This document shows, in pieces, positions 54,375 through 63,457 of a DNA stretch of 64,000 bases; positions within the stretch are counted from its first letter, which is position 1, and each line of letters starts with the position of its first letter. The stretch spans positions 1,116,001 to 1,180,000 of the forward strand of contig NZ_JAPJZK010000001.1 in NCBI RefSeq assembly GCF_026309355.1. Direction: 5' to 3'. The stretch is from Spartinivicinus marinus (GTDB taxonomy: Bacteria > Pseudomonadota > Gammaproteobacteria > Pseudomonadales > Zooshikellaceae). The position numbers and the translations under genes are program-made. The notes below the pieces were generated by a model that was given only the letters and a program-made list of their open reading frames with translations, was not told the DNA's origin and ran no database searches.

Positions 54375-55889
54375 TTACAGCCAGGTTTCCTCAATCCGAA
54401 TAGCATCAGGGTGCTGTTGCAAAAACTCTAATGCATAATTTAATTCACCCTTTGCTTCCGCATGTAAGGTAAATAACGGTTGTCCAGATACAACCTGATC
54501 ACCCAATTTAACTTGCATTTCAAGGCCTGCGGTTTTCACTACTGGCGCCCCAACAAAATGGGCCAGCCTGGCAATAAAGCGATTATCAATATAGGTAATT
54601 ATACCATTATGGGAGGCCGTCACCTCATAAACATTATTAGCCACCGGCGGTTCAGTGAAGCCGCCTTGTGCTTCACAAATGGCCATAAACTTTTTCTCGG
54701 CTGCCCCAGAGTTTAAGATTTTCTGGGCAAGCCGATAACCTTCTCCTTCATCCGCTTTACTGCCTATTTCTAATAATTTTCCAGCAATAATCAGGGCTCG
54801 TTGTGCCAGTTCTATTGGTGCATCAGGATCACAGCGTAAGACAGCAAGCACATCTTTTGCTTCCAGGGCAGGGCCTATACCAAAGCCTATCGGTTGATTT
54901 CCATCAGAAGTCATTGCGGTTACTTCAATGCCCAGTGCTTCACCGGTAGCAACCAATAACCGCTGCAAACGAAAAGCAGCTGATTGATTTTTAATTTTAG
55001 CCGTAGGACCTATAGGGATATCAATAAGTACATGGCTGGAACCAGCCGCTATTTTTTTGGCTAATACCGAAGCAACCATCTGCCCTTCACTATCAAGGTT
55101 CAAGGCTCGCTGCACTCTTAATAAAATATCGTCAGCAGGACACAAGCTAACCGAACCACCCCAGACTAGACAGCCATTTTCTTGTTCTACCACCTGACGA
55201 ATTTGCTCCAAACTCAAATTAACAGGGGTCATCACTTCCATCGTATCAACAGTACCTGCAGGCGAAGTGATTGCCCGAGAAGAGGTTTTTGGCATGGTTA
55301 AACCAGCAGCAGCAACTATTGCTACGACTAACGGTGAAGTGCGATTACCTGGCACGCCTCCTACACAATGTTTATCCAGCACCTGCGGTATATTCCAATC
55401 AATTCGTTGTCCAGAGTTTACCATTGCCTTAGTAATAGCAAGCACTTCTGGGGGCGACAAATGGGTACCAGAACAAGCCGCTAAATAAGTGGCCAACTGA
55501 ATATCAGGATAATGTCCCAGGCAAATGTCGTGCATCACTTCAAAGACAGAGCTTTCCTCAAACGATTTACCAGCCAATTTACTTTTCACACAAGCAAAAG
55601 ACTCCGCAGGTTTTGCATGACTACAATGCACCTGTTCACCTTCATCTGCTTTTAATAGTTGCCAGGCTGCCTCAGACAAGCCAATTTCTTGATTAGTTAA
55701 CAACTGATTAGTAATAAATTGTATTGTGGCAATTATACTTCGATTTTCAGTGGCTATCTTGATTCGTGAATGAACAGAAAATCCTTCTGACTTGCACACA
55801 TGGCAGTCTTGCCGTAAATAAGCAACCGGCTCTTGGTGGGTATCAATGCCAATTCTACGTAGTCGCAATGGTTGTTTTTCTGCTTCCAT
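54375..55889 (-). CDS. AMP/thymidine-phosphorylase-like enzyme
   Basis: A 504-residue nucleoside-phosphorylase-2 family member. KHCVGGVPGNRTSPLVV is the phosphate-binding block of the AMP phosphorylase branch, whereas true thymidine phosphorylases have a different KHSTGG sequence. Further blocks are KTSSRAITSPAGTVDTMEV and SHVLIDIPIGPTAKI. An extra N-terminal domain of about 90 residues is usual for the archaeal-type branch. It could release ribose-1,5-bisphosphate from AMP or act on other nucleosides. It is adjacent to the AmmeMemoRadiSam genes. Confidence 0.88.
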   Translation of the reverse strand: MEAEKQPLRLRRIGIDTHQEPVAYLRQDCHVCKSEGFSVHSRIKIATENRSIIATIQFITNQLLTNQEIGLSEAAWQLLKADEGEQVHCSHAKPAESFACVKSKLAGKSFEESSVFEVMHDICLGHYPDIQLATYLAACSGTHLSPPEVLAITKAMVNSGQRIDWNIPQVLDKHCVGGVPGNRTSPLVVAIVAAAGLTMPKTSSRAITSPAGTVDTMEVMTPVNLSLEQIRQVVEQENGCLVWGGSVSLCPADDILLRVQRALNLDSEGQMVASVLAKKIAAGSSHVLIDIPIGPTAKIKNQSAAFRLQRLLVATGEALGIEVTAMTSDGNQPIGFGIGPALEAKDVLAVLRCDPDAPIELAQRALIIAGKLLEIGSKADEGEGYRLAQKILNSGAAEKKFMAICEAQGGFTEPPVANNVYEVTASHNGIITYIDNRFIARLAHFVGAPVVKTAGLEMQVKLGDQVVSGQPLFTLHAEAKGELNYALEFLQQHPDAIRIEETWL

Positions 55890-55936
55890 TATGGTCCTTC
55901 AGTAACAAAGCAATAACTAACAAAAAAATTATAATC

Positions 55937-55952
55937 AAGGGCACCTCTAATA
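55937..55952. repeat. Single copy of the interspersed GGGCACCTCTAATA arm
   Basis: AAGGGCACCTCTAATA matches one arm of the 34848-34899 palindrome exactly over 16 bases, but its inverted partner is missing here. It lies 48 bases upstream of the phosphorylase start. It is probably a transposon-end remnant or small repeat. Confidence 0.65.
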
Positions 55953-56158
55953 CAACACTACCCTCCATTAGCAGTCAAAGCAATTTACTGCTTGGAACAG
56001 TATAACCCATAAAAATTCTAGCCCAGATATCTAAAAGATATCTAATAGCTACAGTCTCGTTGGGCCACATAGAAATTTCCTGTGATCAGATGAAATATTC
56101 ACGATAGTAAGTCTAAACTTATATTTAGATATCCTCACCCATGTTGGAATGTGAATTT

Positions 56159-56614
56159 ATGCAATTTCCAAAGCTACACGATGTATTGGATTATGTGGTT
56201 AAGACCCACTGGCAGATGAGTCAGCTTTATCAAAAGCTAAGCCATAAGGCAGAACAAGAAAAAGTGAAGCTACTACTGGATTACTTAGTAGAACACGAAA
56301 AAGCAATCAGTGATTATTTAATAAAAATTGAAGAACACACGCCAAGTCAGGTGATTAACTTATGGTATCAAGAGCTAACTAACGACCCATTATTCAGGCA
56401 ATACCATGCCAAGGACTTTGATAAGGATATTTCCCTTAATGATGTTATGCAAATTGCATTAGAGCTGGATGACCGACTGATTGACTTGTATCAATTACTC
56501 GCCAGTCATGCAAAGTCACATCAAGCCAAAGAAACACTTAATAATTTACTTTATCTAGAAAAACAGCGAAAAAAACAATTTCTGCTAAATGCTTTACAAC
56601 TCAATATAGATTAA
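56159..56614 (+). CDS. Helical-bundle (ferritin-like) protein
   Basis: From ATG 56159 the product is 151 residues; an in-frame ATG at 56141 is also possible. It is predicted all-helical with four long helices: HDVLDYVVKTHWQMSQLYQK, KVKLLLDYLVEHEKAISDYL (Glu and His on one face), NDVMQIALELDDRLIDLYQL and a last helix ending in YLEKQRKKQF. The layout resembles rubrerythrin-type bundles, but the full iron ligand set is not evident. It is convergent with the radical SAM gene and close to the phosphorylase. Confidence 0.6.
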   Translation: MQFPKLHDVLDYVVKTHWQMSQLYQKLSHKAEQEKVKLLLDYLVEHEKAISDYLIKIEEHTPSQVINLWYQELTNDPLFRQYHAKDFDKDISLNDVMQIALELDDRLIDLYQLLASHAKSHQAKETLNNLLYLEKQRKKQFLLNALQLNID

Positions 56615-56657
56615 GCTTTTACCTGAAAACTTCATCTATTTACAGAAAGTTTATGAG

Positions 56658-57743
56658 TTAGGAAACCATCCGCACCGGTAACCGCCTGGCTCCCCAAATG
56701 CCTGGATGAGGCTCAAAAAAACCCGCTAGTGGTGTACCACAGCTTGCACAGCAACCTTGGTCATCCAGCCCCCAGTAACCAAGTACATACCAGTTACGCT
56801 CAATCAACATAGCACCACATTGATGACAATAGGTACTCTCACCTTTTACATCAAATACATTACCAGTATACACATAGTGCAACCCTTTACTGATCGCAAT
56901 ATTTCTTGCTCTGGTCAACGTTTGGGATGGGGTGCGAGGTTTATCCAGCATTTTCCAGTCTGGGTGGAAGGCCGTAAAGTGAACCGGTATAAATGGCCCC
57001 AGATTTTCCATAATCCATTCTGACATTTGATGAATTTCTGCCTCACTGTCGTTTTCATCAGGAATAAGTAAATTGGTAATTTCAAACCATACATTTGTTT
57101 CATTTTTTAGGTATTTCAGGGTATCTAATACCGCACCGAGTTGACCTCCACAAATTTTTTTATAAAATCGTTCAGTAAAACCTTTTAAGTCTACATTTGC
57201 AGCATCCATTCCCTGATAAAACTCAACGCGCGGCTCTTTACAAATATAACCTGCTGTTACCGCAACAGAAAAAATGTCACTTTCTCTACAGGCTGCTGCA
57301 ACATCTAAGGCATACTCCATAAAAATGACAGGATCATTATAAGTATAAGCAATACTACGACAGCCCAGGTTTTTCGCTGCTATTACTAATTGCTCAGGTG
57401 ATGCTTGATCTGCCAGAGTATCCATTTCTCTGGATTTGCTCATATCCCAGTTTTGACAAAACTTACAGGCCAAATTACAACCTGCAGTGCCAAACGACAG
57501 TACAGGTGTACCCGGATAAAAGTGGTTAAGGGGTTTTTTTTCTATAGGATCAACACAAAAGCCACTGGACCGACCATAACTGGTTAAGACAATCTGATTA
57601 TCTTCGCAGGCCCGAACAAAACATAACCCTCTCTGTCCTTCCCGTAACTTACAATGCCGTGGACAAACATCACATTGAATCCGACCATCTTCTAATTGAT
57701 GCCAATATTTTGTGGCAACAGTACTTTCACTTTCAAAAGCCAT
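56658..57743 (-). CDS. amrS: AmmeMemoRadiSam system radical SAM enzyme
   Basis: A 361-residue PflA-like radical SAM protein. The cluster motif is GCNLACKFCQNWDMSKS (CxxxCxxC). Two further Cys sets occur: an N-terminal CDVCPRHCKL...LCFVRAC and a C-terminal YCHQCG...CCASCG, the last likely a zinc ribbon. FYPGTPVLSFGT and YTYNDPVIFMEYALD are typical of AmrS. It is divergent from the MEMO gene (149 bases between starts). Its substrate is unknown; the triad's products are thought to work together. Confidence 0.93.
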   Translation of the reverse strand: MAFESESTVATKYWHQLEDGRIQCDVCPRHCKLREGQRGLCFVRACEDNQIVLTSYGRSSGFCVDPIEKKPLNHFYPGTPVLSFGTAGCNLACKFCQNWDMSKSREMDTLADQASPEQLVIAAKNLGCRSIAYTYNDPVIFMEYALDVAAACRESDIFSVAVTAGYICKEPRVEFYQGMDAANVDLKGFTERFYKKICGGQLGAVLDTLKYLKNETNVWFEITNLLIPDENDSEAEIHQMSEWIMENLGPFIPVHFTAFHPDWKMLDKPRTPSQTLTRARNIAISKGLHYVYTGNVFDVKGESTYCHQCGAMLIERNWYVLGYWGLDDQGCCASCGTPLAGFFEPHPGIWGARRLPVRMVS

Positions 57744-57891
57744 TGAGCTACCCTACCAGCCAGCAGGCTATGTATACATACGATCTACTTGCGCGAACTA
57801 TTTCCTCTCACCTATGCTCCTACATATAGAGTGGTATTAAATTCAAATACGATGTTACCCATTAGAGTACACCCGAGTTAGGAGGTTCGCT

Positions 57892-58671
57892 ATGGAGATT
57901 CGCCAGCCTGCAGTTGCCGGCATGTTTTACCCAGAGTCGCCTCAAGATCTCGGTAATACAGTCAAAAGCTTACTAGCCATTGATGATCCAATCACAATGG
58001 TCCCTAAAGTATTAATTGTGCCTCATGCGGGTTACATTTATTCAGGAACCGTAGCAGCGAAGGCTTATCACTTGCTTGAACCATTAAAAAACACCATTCA
58101 GCGAGTTGTAATGTTTGGTCCCTCTCACCGAGTTCCTTTTACTGGCTTAGCACTACCAGCCGCCGAAGCCTTTAATACCCCGCTTGGAATGATTAACATA
58201 GATAAAATAGCCATAGAGCAAGCAGCTCAACTGGAAGACGTGCAAATTCTGGATATTGCCCATACCCATGAGCATTGTTTAGAAGTACAGCTTCCTTTTC
58301 TACAAACTATGCTAGCCAGCTTCAAGCTAATCCCTTTTGTTGTCGGTCACGCCAGTGCAGAGTCTGTAGCCAATGTCATTGAACAATTCTGGGGAGGGCC
58401 AGAAACCCTGATAGTCATTAGTTCAGATTTGAGTCATTACCATCCCTACCAAGAAGCCAAGACTATTGATGCAGCTACAACCGAAAAAATTAAACTGCTT
58501 GACTACCATTTACATGGAGAAGAAGCCTGTGGCTGTAAACCAATCAATGGCATTTTACTAACAGCTAAACGTAAAGGATTAGAAGTCACAACATTAGATA
58601 CTCGTAACTCTGGCGATACCGCTGGCCCTAAAGATACCGTAGTAGGATATGGAGCTTATGCCCTCCGCTGA
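57892..58671 (+). CDS. amrB: AmmeMemoRadiSam system protein B (MEMO1 family)
   Basis: A 259-residue protein of the MEMO family, related in fold to metal-dependent dioxygenases. Blocks are RQPAVAGMFYPESP, VLIVPHAGYIYSGTVAAKAY, VVMFGPSHRVPFTGLAL, HEHCLEVQLPFLQ, VISSDLSHYHPY and NSGDTAGPKDTVVGYGAYAL. The His and Cys residues in these blocks match the presumed metal site. GGAGG precedes the ATG. It overlaps the AMMECR1 gene by 14 bases, so both are made together. Confidence 0.95.
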   Translation: MEIRQPAVAGMFYPESPQDLGNTVKSLLAIDDPITMVPKVLIVPHAGYIYSGTVAAKAYHLLEPLKNTIQRVVMFGPSHRVPFTGLALPAAEAFNTPLGMINIDKIAIEQAAQLEDVQILDIAHTHEHCLEVQLPFLQTMLASFKLIPFVVGHASAESVANVIEQFWGGPETLIVISSDLSHYHPYQEAKTIDAATTEKIKLLDYHLHGEEACGCKPINGILLTAKRKGLEVTTLDTRNSGDTAGPKDTVVGYGAYALR

Positions 58672-59230
58672 ACTTACCTTAGATGACCAGCACACCTTAT
58701 TAAAACTGGCACGCCAAGTGATCACTGCTGGCTGTCAAAAACAGGCACTGCCTGAGGTTAATCCTGCTGAATATTCTTCTGATTTGCAGGAAACACGCAG
58801 TGCTTTTGTTACATTAACAAAGCAACATTTATTACGGGGCTGTATCGGCAGTCTTAACCCTACCCGCCCTTTAGTCCTAGAAGTTAGTCATAATGCCCAT
58901 GCTAGTGCATTTGAGGACTATCGTTTTCCTAACCTGGATAGTAGCGAGCTGAACCAAGTTAAAATTGAAATATCCATATTATCTCCTCATCAGCTCATTA
59001 ATTTTATTGACGAAGCATCATTAATAAATCAACTTAAGCCTTTTCAAGATGGTGTAATTCTGCAATACAAACAACACCGTGGTACCTTTTTACCTCAAGT
59101 TTGGGAAAAACTACCCAAACCTACCGACTTTTTTCAACAACTCAAGCAAAAAGCAAACCTGCCTCCTGATTTTTGGAGCGAACAAATAAAATGCTACACA
59201 TACCAAGTATTTGCCTTTCATGAAAATTAA
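58658..59230 (+). CDS. amrA: AmmeMemoRadiSam system protein A (AMMECR1 domain)
   Basis: From ATG 58658 (GGAG just upstream) the product is 190 residues and covers one AMMECR1 domain. The hallmark is LLRGCIGSLNPTRPL, followed by DYRFPNLDSSELNQVKIEIS and LPQVWEKLP. Its human homologue is linked to a developmental syndrome, but the biochemical role is unknown in any organism. It ends the MEMO-AMMECR1 operon. Confidence 0.95.
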   Translation: MPSAELTLDDQHTLLKLARQVITAGCQKQALPEVNPAEYSSDLQETRSAFVTLTKQHLLRGCIGSLNPTRPLVLEVSHNAHASAFEDYRFPNLDSSELNQVKIEISILSPHQLINFIDEASLINQLKPFQDGVILQYKQHRGTFLPQVWEKLPKPTDFFQQLKQKANLPPDFWSEQIKCYTYQVFAFHEN

Positions 59231-59748
59231 TAGCGTCATTACTCATTTTAATAAAACCTGGTTAACAAAAGTTATTTTCATGCCTGACTACTCTCATACC
59301 ATTAAATAAAATACAACAGACATTCTAACTCAACCACCACACAAACTTTAAAAACCGATTATTACCACACGCTTAATCTAGAAATAATATAAATATAACT
59401 ATTTTCAATAATTAAAACTCATCACACTCATTGCACATCCATTTCTAATACCCACCCTCAATTCAATGTAAATATAGTTGACACAAAAAGTATAAAATAG
59501 TTACTATCTGTCTACCGTTGAAACCATATTTCGCAATACCAGACTAACTCTGACTATAAATTAACGACCATTAAGATATTTACATTTGTGATAACAGGTA
59601 AAATAGGCACTTATCCTTTTTTAACGAGAGCCGCATTACCAAGGAAGCGATCAACCACAAATTATCCCAAATAGTAAATTAGTCGGGTACATTTAACATT
59701 AGCAATATAGACTTTTTTACAACTCATAAACAACCGAACACTTATAGT
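59231..59748. other. AT-rich gene-free region
   Basis: 518 bases without a coding frame. It probably contains the promoter of the periplasmic binding protein downstream, but no clear -35/-10 pair stands out in the AT-rich sequence. No repeat recognised. Confidence 0.5.
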
Positions 59749-60555
59749 ATGAAATATCGTATTTTTTTTAGTTGTCTATTTATATGGTTTAACCCGCAAA
59801 TAGCAACTGCCAGTGAGTTCAAATGTAATCAAACATTACGAATGGCTATTGGCACACAACGAGAACCTTTTGTTATAAAACAAAAAAATACAACTATTTC
59901 TGGGTTTGATATTGATTTATTGCGATCAGTTGTTAAACAATCAGGTTGCAAACTTAAACTAATCAATAATAAAGACCTAACCTGGGAAAAGCGTTTAAGC
60001 ATGATAAAGAAAGGAGAGCTAGACATTGCTTCTGGCGCCTCTTGGGATAATAGCCGAGCAGAGTGGGCTCATTATAGTTTCCCTTATCGTAATGAATATG
60101 CTGGTATTTACATCAAAAGATCTGATGAAAATCGCTTTGCTAACAAAACCTTACCCGAACTATTATCAGGCTCCTTCACATTAGGTGTTACTAAAGCTAA
60201 TACCTATGGTTCTAAAATAGATACTTTATTAGCCAGCCATAAAAATCAATTGTATTTTGTAACTGACTCTTCAGATTTTTATCCACTATTAAGCCAAGGA
60301 AAAATCGATGGTTTTATTGGCTATCCTGTGACAGAAATCATTCAACTGATCAGAAATAATTTAGATGATAAATTTTCTTTACACTATGAAACTGTCATAA
60401 AAACTGGGCAAGTACACTATTTATTAAGTAAAGAAACCATTTCTCCAGAGTTATTTAATGCATTTAATTCTGCATTAGTAGCACTTAGATCAAACGGGGG
60501 CTATGATAAAATCGTTAAAAAATATTCTATCAGTTATGGAATTAGCACTTGGTAG
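59749..60555 (+). CDS. Periplasmic solute-binding protein, family 3 (amino-acid type)
   Basis: A 268-residue protein with a signal peptide (cut near ATA|SEFK). The fold is that of polar amino acid binding proteins: LRMAIGTQREPFVIK, ISGFDIDLLRSVVKQ, RLSMIKKGELDIASGASW and a Tyr/Phe-rich GKIDGFIGYPV. It has no ABC permease genes beside it and could act as a transporter partner or a sensor. It is followed by a convergent pseudogene fragment. Confidence 0.83.
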   Translation: MKYRIFFSCLFIWFNPQIATASEFKCNQTLRMAIGTQREPFVIKQKNTTISGFDIDLLRSVVKQSGCKLKLINNKDLTWEKRLSMIKKGELDIASGASWDNSRAEWAHYSFPYRNEYAGIYIKRSDENRFANKTLPELLSGSFTLGVTKANTYGSKIDTLLASHKNQLYFVTDSSDFYPLLSQGKIDGFIGYPVTEIIQLIRNNLDDKFSLHYETVIKTGQVHYLLSKETISPELFNAFNSALVALRSNGGYDKIVKKYSISYGISTW

Positions 60556-60610
60556 AAGAAGGCAAGATATGCGCCTTCTTCTATAGGTTAGGTATATCAT
60601 TTATTAACCC

Positions 60611-60847
60611 TTATGCAGTACAGTCTTGGAGTATCCAAGTTTTCCACTTTTCTTCATACTGTTTAATCCATTTATCTGCTGCCTCATTGTGGGACATTTT
60701 ATCTACATCTACCCAGACAGCAACCTCTGCTATCATCTCATTAGAAAAATTAAAATTATTAACTAGCTTATAGACACAAGGCCATTTAGATTTCATTTTT
60801 ACAGAAAGCATTTTTTTCAACCAACCACCTTTAGGGCTACCACAATC
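60611..60847 (-). pseudogene. Inverted C-terminal fragment of a betaine-type binding protein
   Basis: The frame codes for DCGSPKGGWLKKMLSVKM, then KWPCVYKLVNNFNFSNEMIA and KWIKQYEEKWKTWI. These match the C-terminus of the intact binding protein at 60959 (DCGNPKNGWLKKIAWIKF, KWPCAYQVANKMNFTNELIA, QWIKTKKHIWQQWI). Only the last ~79 codons survive, on the opposite strand, with no start or signal peptide. It is the decayed remains of a second copy, pointing away from the intact gene. Confidence 0.88.
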
Positions 60848-60958
60848 AATTTTTTTGTTTTAACAACTGCGCTTTATATACAATTTTCAATTTAGTTTAA
60901 CTTCCATTAGTAGACTATATTTACAATAGTATATAAGCCTATTAAATTGCTATTTAAA

Positions 60959-61939
60959 ATGTGCATTTATAACCTTTTGCTTCAAAGCATCATATTATCG
61001 ATGTCAGTTTCAATGTCAGAGTTTGCTATTGGAAGCTCTAATGAACGGATAAAAATAGTGATAAATGACTGGACCAGCCAGATTGTTATGTCAAATATCG
61101 CAGCTATTTTTTTTCAAGAGATGGGTTATAAAGCTTCCTTTGTTCAACTAACGACTGATGCTCAGTGGAGTATGATCAGCAGAGGACATATTCATTTACA
61201 GTTAGAAGTGTGGGAAGGTACCATGGCTACCCAATACCAAAAACTGATGGATAACAATAGAATTATTGATCTTGGTAACCACAATGCTAAAACTCGGGAA
61301 GACTGGTGGTATCCTGACTATGTAGAAGAACAATGCCCTGGCCTACCAGATTGGAAAGCGCTTCTTGGCTGCTCAGAATTATTTACAAATGAGAAGTCTA
61401 ATGGTAAAGGTATTTACTTAGGTGGCCCATGGGAAAAACCAGATGCCAAACGAATAAGAGTATTAGGGCTTAATTTTAATGTAGAAAGGGTTTCTCATGG
61501 CGATCAACTATGGATCGAACTAGAACAAGCTTACAATAAAAGAAAACCCATAGTGCTTTTCAACTGGACACCAAACTGGATTGAGTATAAATACAAAGGC
61601 AAATTTGTAGAGTTTCCAGAATACTCTACAAAATGCGAGACAGATCCATCATGGGGAATTAATCCAGAAGCAACTTATGATTGTGGCAACCCTAAAAATG
61701 GTTGGCTAAAAAAAATTGCCTGGATTAAATTTCCCAATAAATGGCCTTGTGCCTATCAAGTTGCAAATAAAATGAATTTTACCAATGAATTAATTGCCGA
61801 ACTTGTTTACTGGGTAGATGGGCAATATTTAACCCATCTACAAGCCGCACAACAATGGATTAAAACTAAAAAGCATATCTGGCAACAATGGATACCACCT
61901 GAGTGCAAAAGAGACTCTATGAGTATTTATGATGAATAA
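60959..61939 (+). CDS. Periplasmic glycine betaine/choline-type binding protein (OpuAC family)
   Basis: From ATG 60959 the product is 326 residues with a signal segment (up to about MSEFAIGS). OpuAC-type features are IKIVINDWTSQIVMSNIAAI, HLQLEVWEGTM, TREDWWYPDYVEEQCPGLPD, VLFNWTPNWIEYKYKG and the Trp-rich C-terminus (AAQQWIKTKKHIW). Aromatic residues likely form the cage for a quaternary amine. No ABC permease is beside it, so it is an orphan receptor or works with a distant transporter. Confidence 0.85.
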   Translation: MCIYNLLLQSIILSMSVSMSEFAIGSSNERIKIVINDWTSQIVMSNIAAIFFQEMGYKASFVQLTTDAQWSMISRGHIHLQLEVWEGTMATQYQKLMDNNRIIDLGNHNAKTREDWWYPDYVEEQCPGLPDWKALLGCSELFTNEKSNGKGIYLGGPWEKPDAKRIRVLGLNFNVERVSHGDQLWIELEQAYNKRKPIVLFNWTPNWIEYKYKGKFVEFPEYSTKCETDPSWGINPEATYDCGNPKNGWLKKIAWIKFPNKWPCAYQVANKMNFTNELIAELVYWVDGQYLTHLQAAQQWIKTKKHIWQQWIPPECKRDSMSIYDE

Positions 61940-61959
61940 TGCAGCTTAAACTACAGCTT

Positions 61960-62745
61960 TTAAAAAGAGTAGCCGTAGCCTACAGAACCAGATACCTCGC
62001 CCCCACCAGAGCCAAGCGAAAACTTAGTGGTATGCTTACCGCGGTTAGTTGAAATTCCTACAGCAATTGCCTGTTTACCTTTATAGTAACCCGCACCGAA
62101 AGAAACTAGGTTTTTACCACCCACCGCTTGTGGCATACCCGCAATCGCCATTGAAGTAGCAATACCAGAAAACGCATCATCCTCTAAGTGATCAATTTGA
62201 GTTTGTAAATTATCAATACGGGCACTGTTATTTAAGCTTCTATTGGTATTTGCCGAGATTTGTCCTTCATGAACACCCAATCTTTCAGAATTAGATGAAA
62301 TACGTGCATTATGGTTGTTTAGTCGATCACTATTATTACCAATATCTATTTGGTTAAATTCTATAATTTCTTTGTTAGCTTCTATTCTATCATTTTGATT
62401 GTTTAAACGACGATTATGATTCTTCAACCGTTTATTGTGATTATTCAACCGTCGTGTTTGCCGACCATTAGTTCCCTTAACTTTTTCCAATGTCTTCTTA
62501 TTACCTTCAATATTTGCTACGTTTTTTTGAATAGCGCCGTCATTTTGTTCAGCACTTATCCTATTGCTCTCTATATTTTGCTTATTTTTTTCTATGTTTT
62601 GACTATTTATTGTTATAGCGGTCTTATTTCTATCCAACTCTATAGCTGTATTTTCGCCCACACCAGCGTGGTTTTGGGCATACCCATTGATCGACAAAAA
62701 AATCAGTGATAACGACGCCGCTGGTATTAAAAATGTTGACTGCAT
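61960..62745 (-). CDS. Small YadA-type trimeric autotransporter adhesin
   Basis: A 261-residue protein with a signal peptide (to about GYAQ), no head domain, a long stalk and a YadA-type outer membrane anchor (last ~75 residues: FSGIATSMAIAGMPQAVGGK, VGYGYSF end). The stalk has about 20 heptads. From residue 36 to 92 Ile is at a and Asn at d (QNIEKNK, QNIESNR, GAIQKNV). From about 99 onward Leu or Ile is at a and Asn or His at d (RLNNHNK, RLKNHNR, RISSNSE). Such Asn layers in trimeric coiled coils can hold anions. It would be a surface fibre. Confidence 0.88.
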   Translation of the reverse strand: MQSTFLIPAASLSLIFLSINGYAQNHAGVGENTAIELDRNKTAITINSQNIEKNKQNIESNRISAEQNDGAIQKNVANIEGNKKTLEKVKGTNGRQTRRLNNHNKRLKNHNRRLNNQNDRIEANKEIIEFNQIDIGNNSDRLNNHNARISSNSERLGVHEGQISANTNRSLNNSARIDNLQTQIDHLEDDAFSGIATSMAIAGMPQAVGGKNLVSFGAGYYKGKQAIAVGISTNRGKHTTKFSLGSGGGEVSGSVGYGYSF

Positions 62746-63457
62746 AATAAACCTACCTGAATCAATTTGTTAAATAAATCAGTGACCCAAAAACATCAAG
62801 TAAACATAAATTATGCGAAATACTACAAAGCCACCCAACCCAAATCAACTGTCGGGAATTAATTATTTATCAAAAAATTATCAAAAATAGACGGCATTAT
62901 TTTATAAAACACAGCTACAAATAACTCACTTACCCATAATAATCAACAAGTTATAATCAAACCTCTTAACCCGCAATTTAAGTGAATTTATTTTCCAACA
63001 ACAATCAAAAATTAATTATATCGCGAAAAACAAATTTCAACCTCAATAGAAACCCTACGTTAAGTATACTCACTTATCATTTAACCTTGTAACAACACTG
63101 TATCATCCAGCCGGTCTAGACTACTCTTACGCCTATATAACCACAGATATATAGCCAGACTTAATGAAATGAGCTTATATAAGAAAATTACACTGCCTGA
63201 AATATTTTCACTTTAAAAGTGCTCTTATATAATCAACTAATCAATTCAATCGTTTCCTCTACAGACAAACGATGATTAGTCAAAAACATCAAAACGTTGA
63301 GTAAACAGATTAAATCAAGTTAGCACGATTGTTATCAAGCATCCTTATTTCAACTCAAAAGTAATTAAGTGATGCTATCGCTAACTTCAAACTCGTAACC
63401 TCGTCTCCTAAAAAACCTTTCGACTTGACGACACTGACCATCAAATAAGGAAACCCA
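62746..63457. other. AT-rich gene-free region
   Basis: About 710 bases between divergent genes. AT-rich throughout with no frame that has a ribosome site and no clear repeat. AAGG at 63447-63450 is the ribosome site of the gene at 63458. A minus-strand 81-codon frame at 63365-63610 overlaps that gene and is rejected. Confidence 0.5.
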
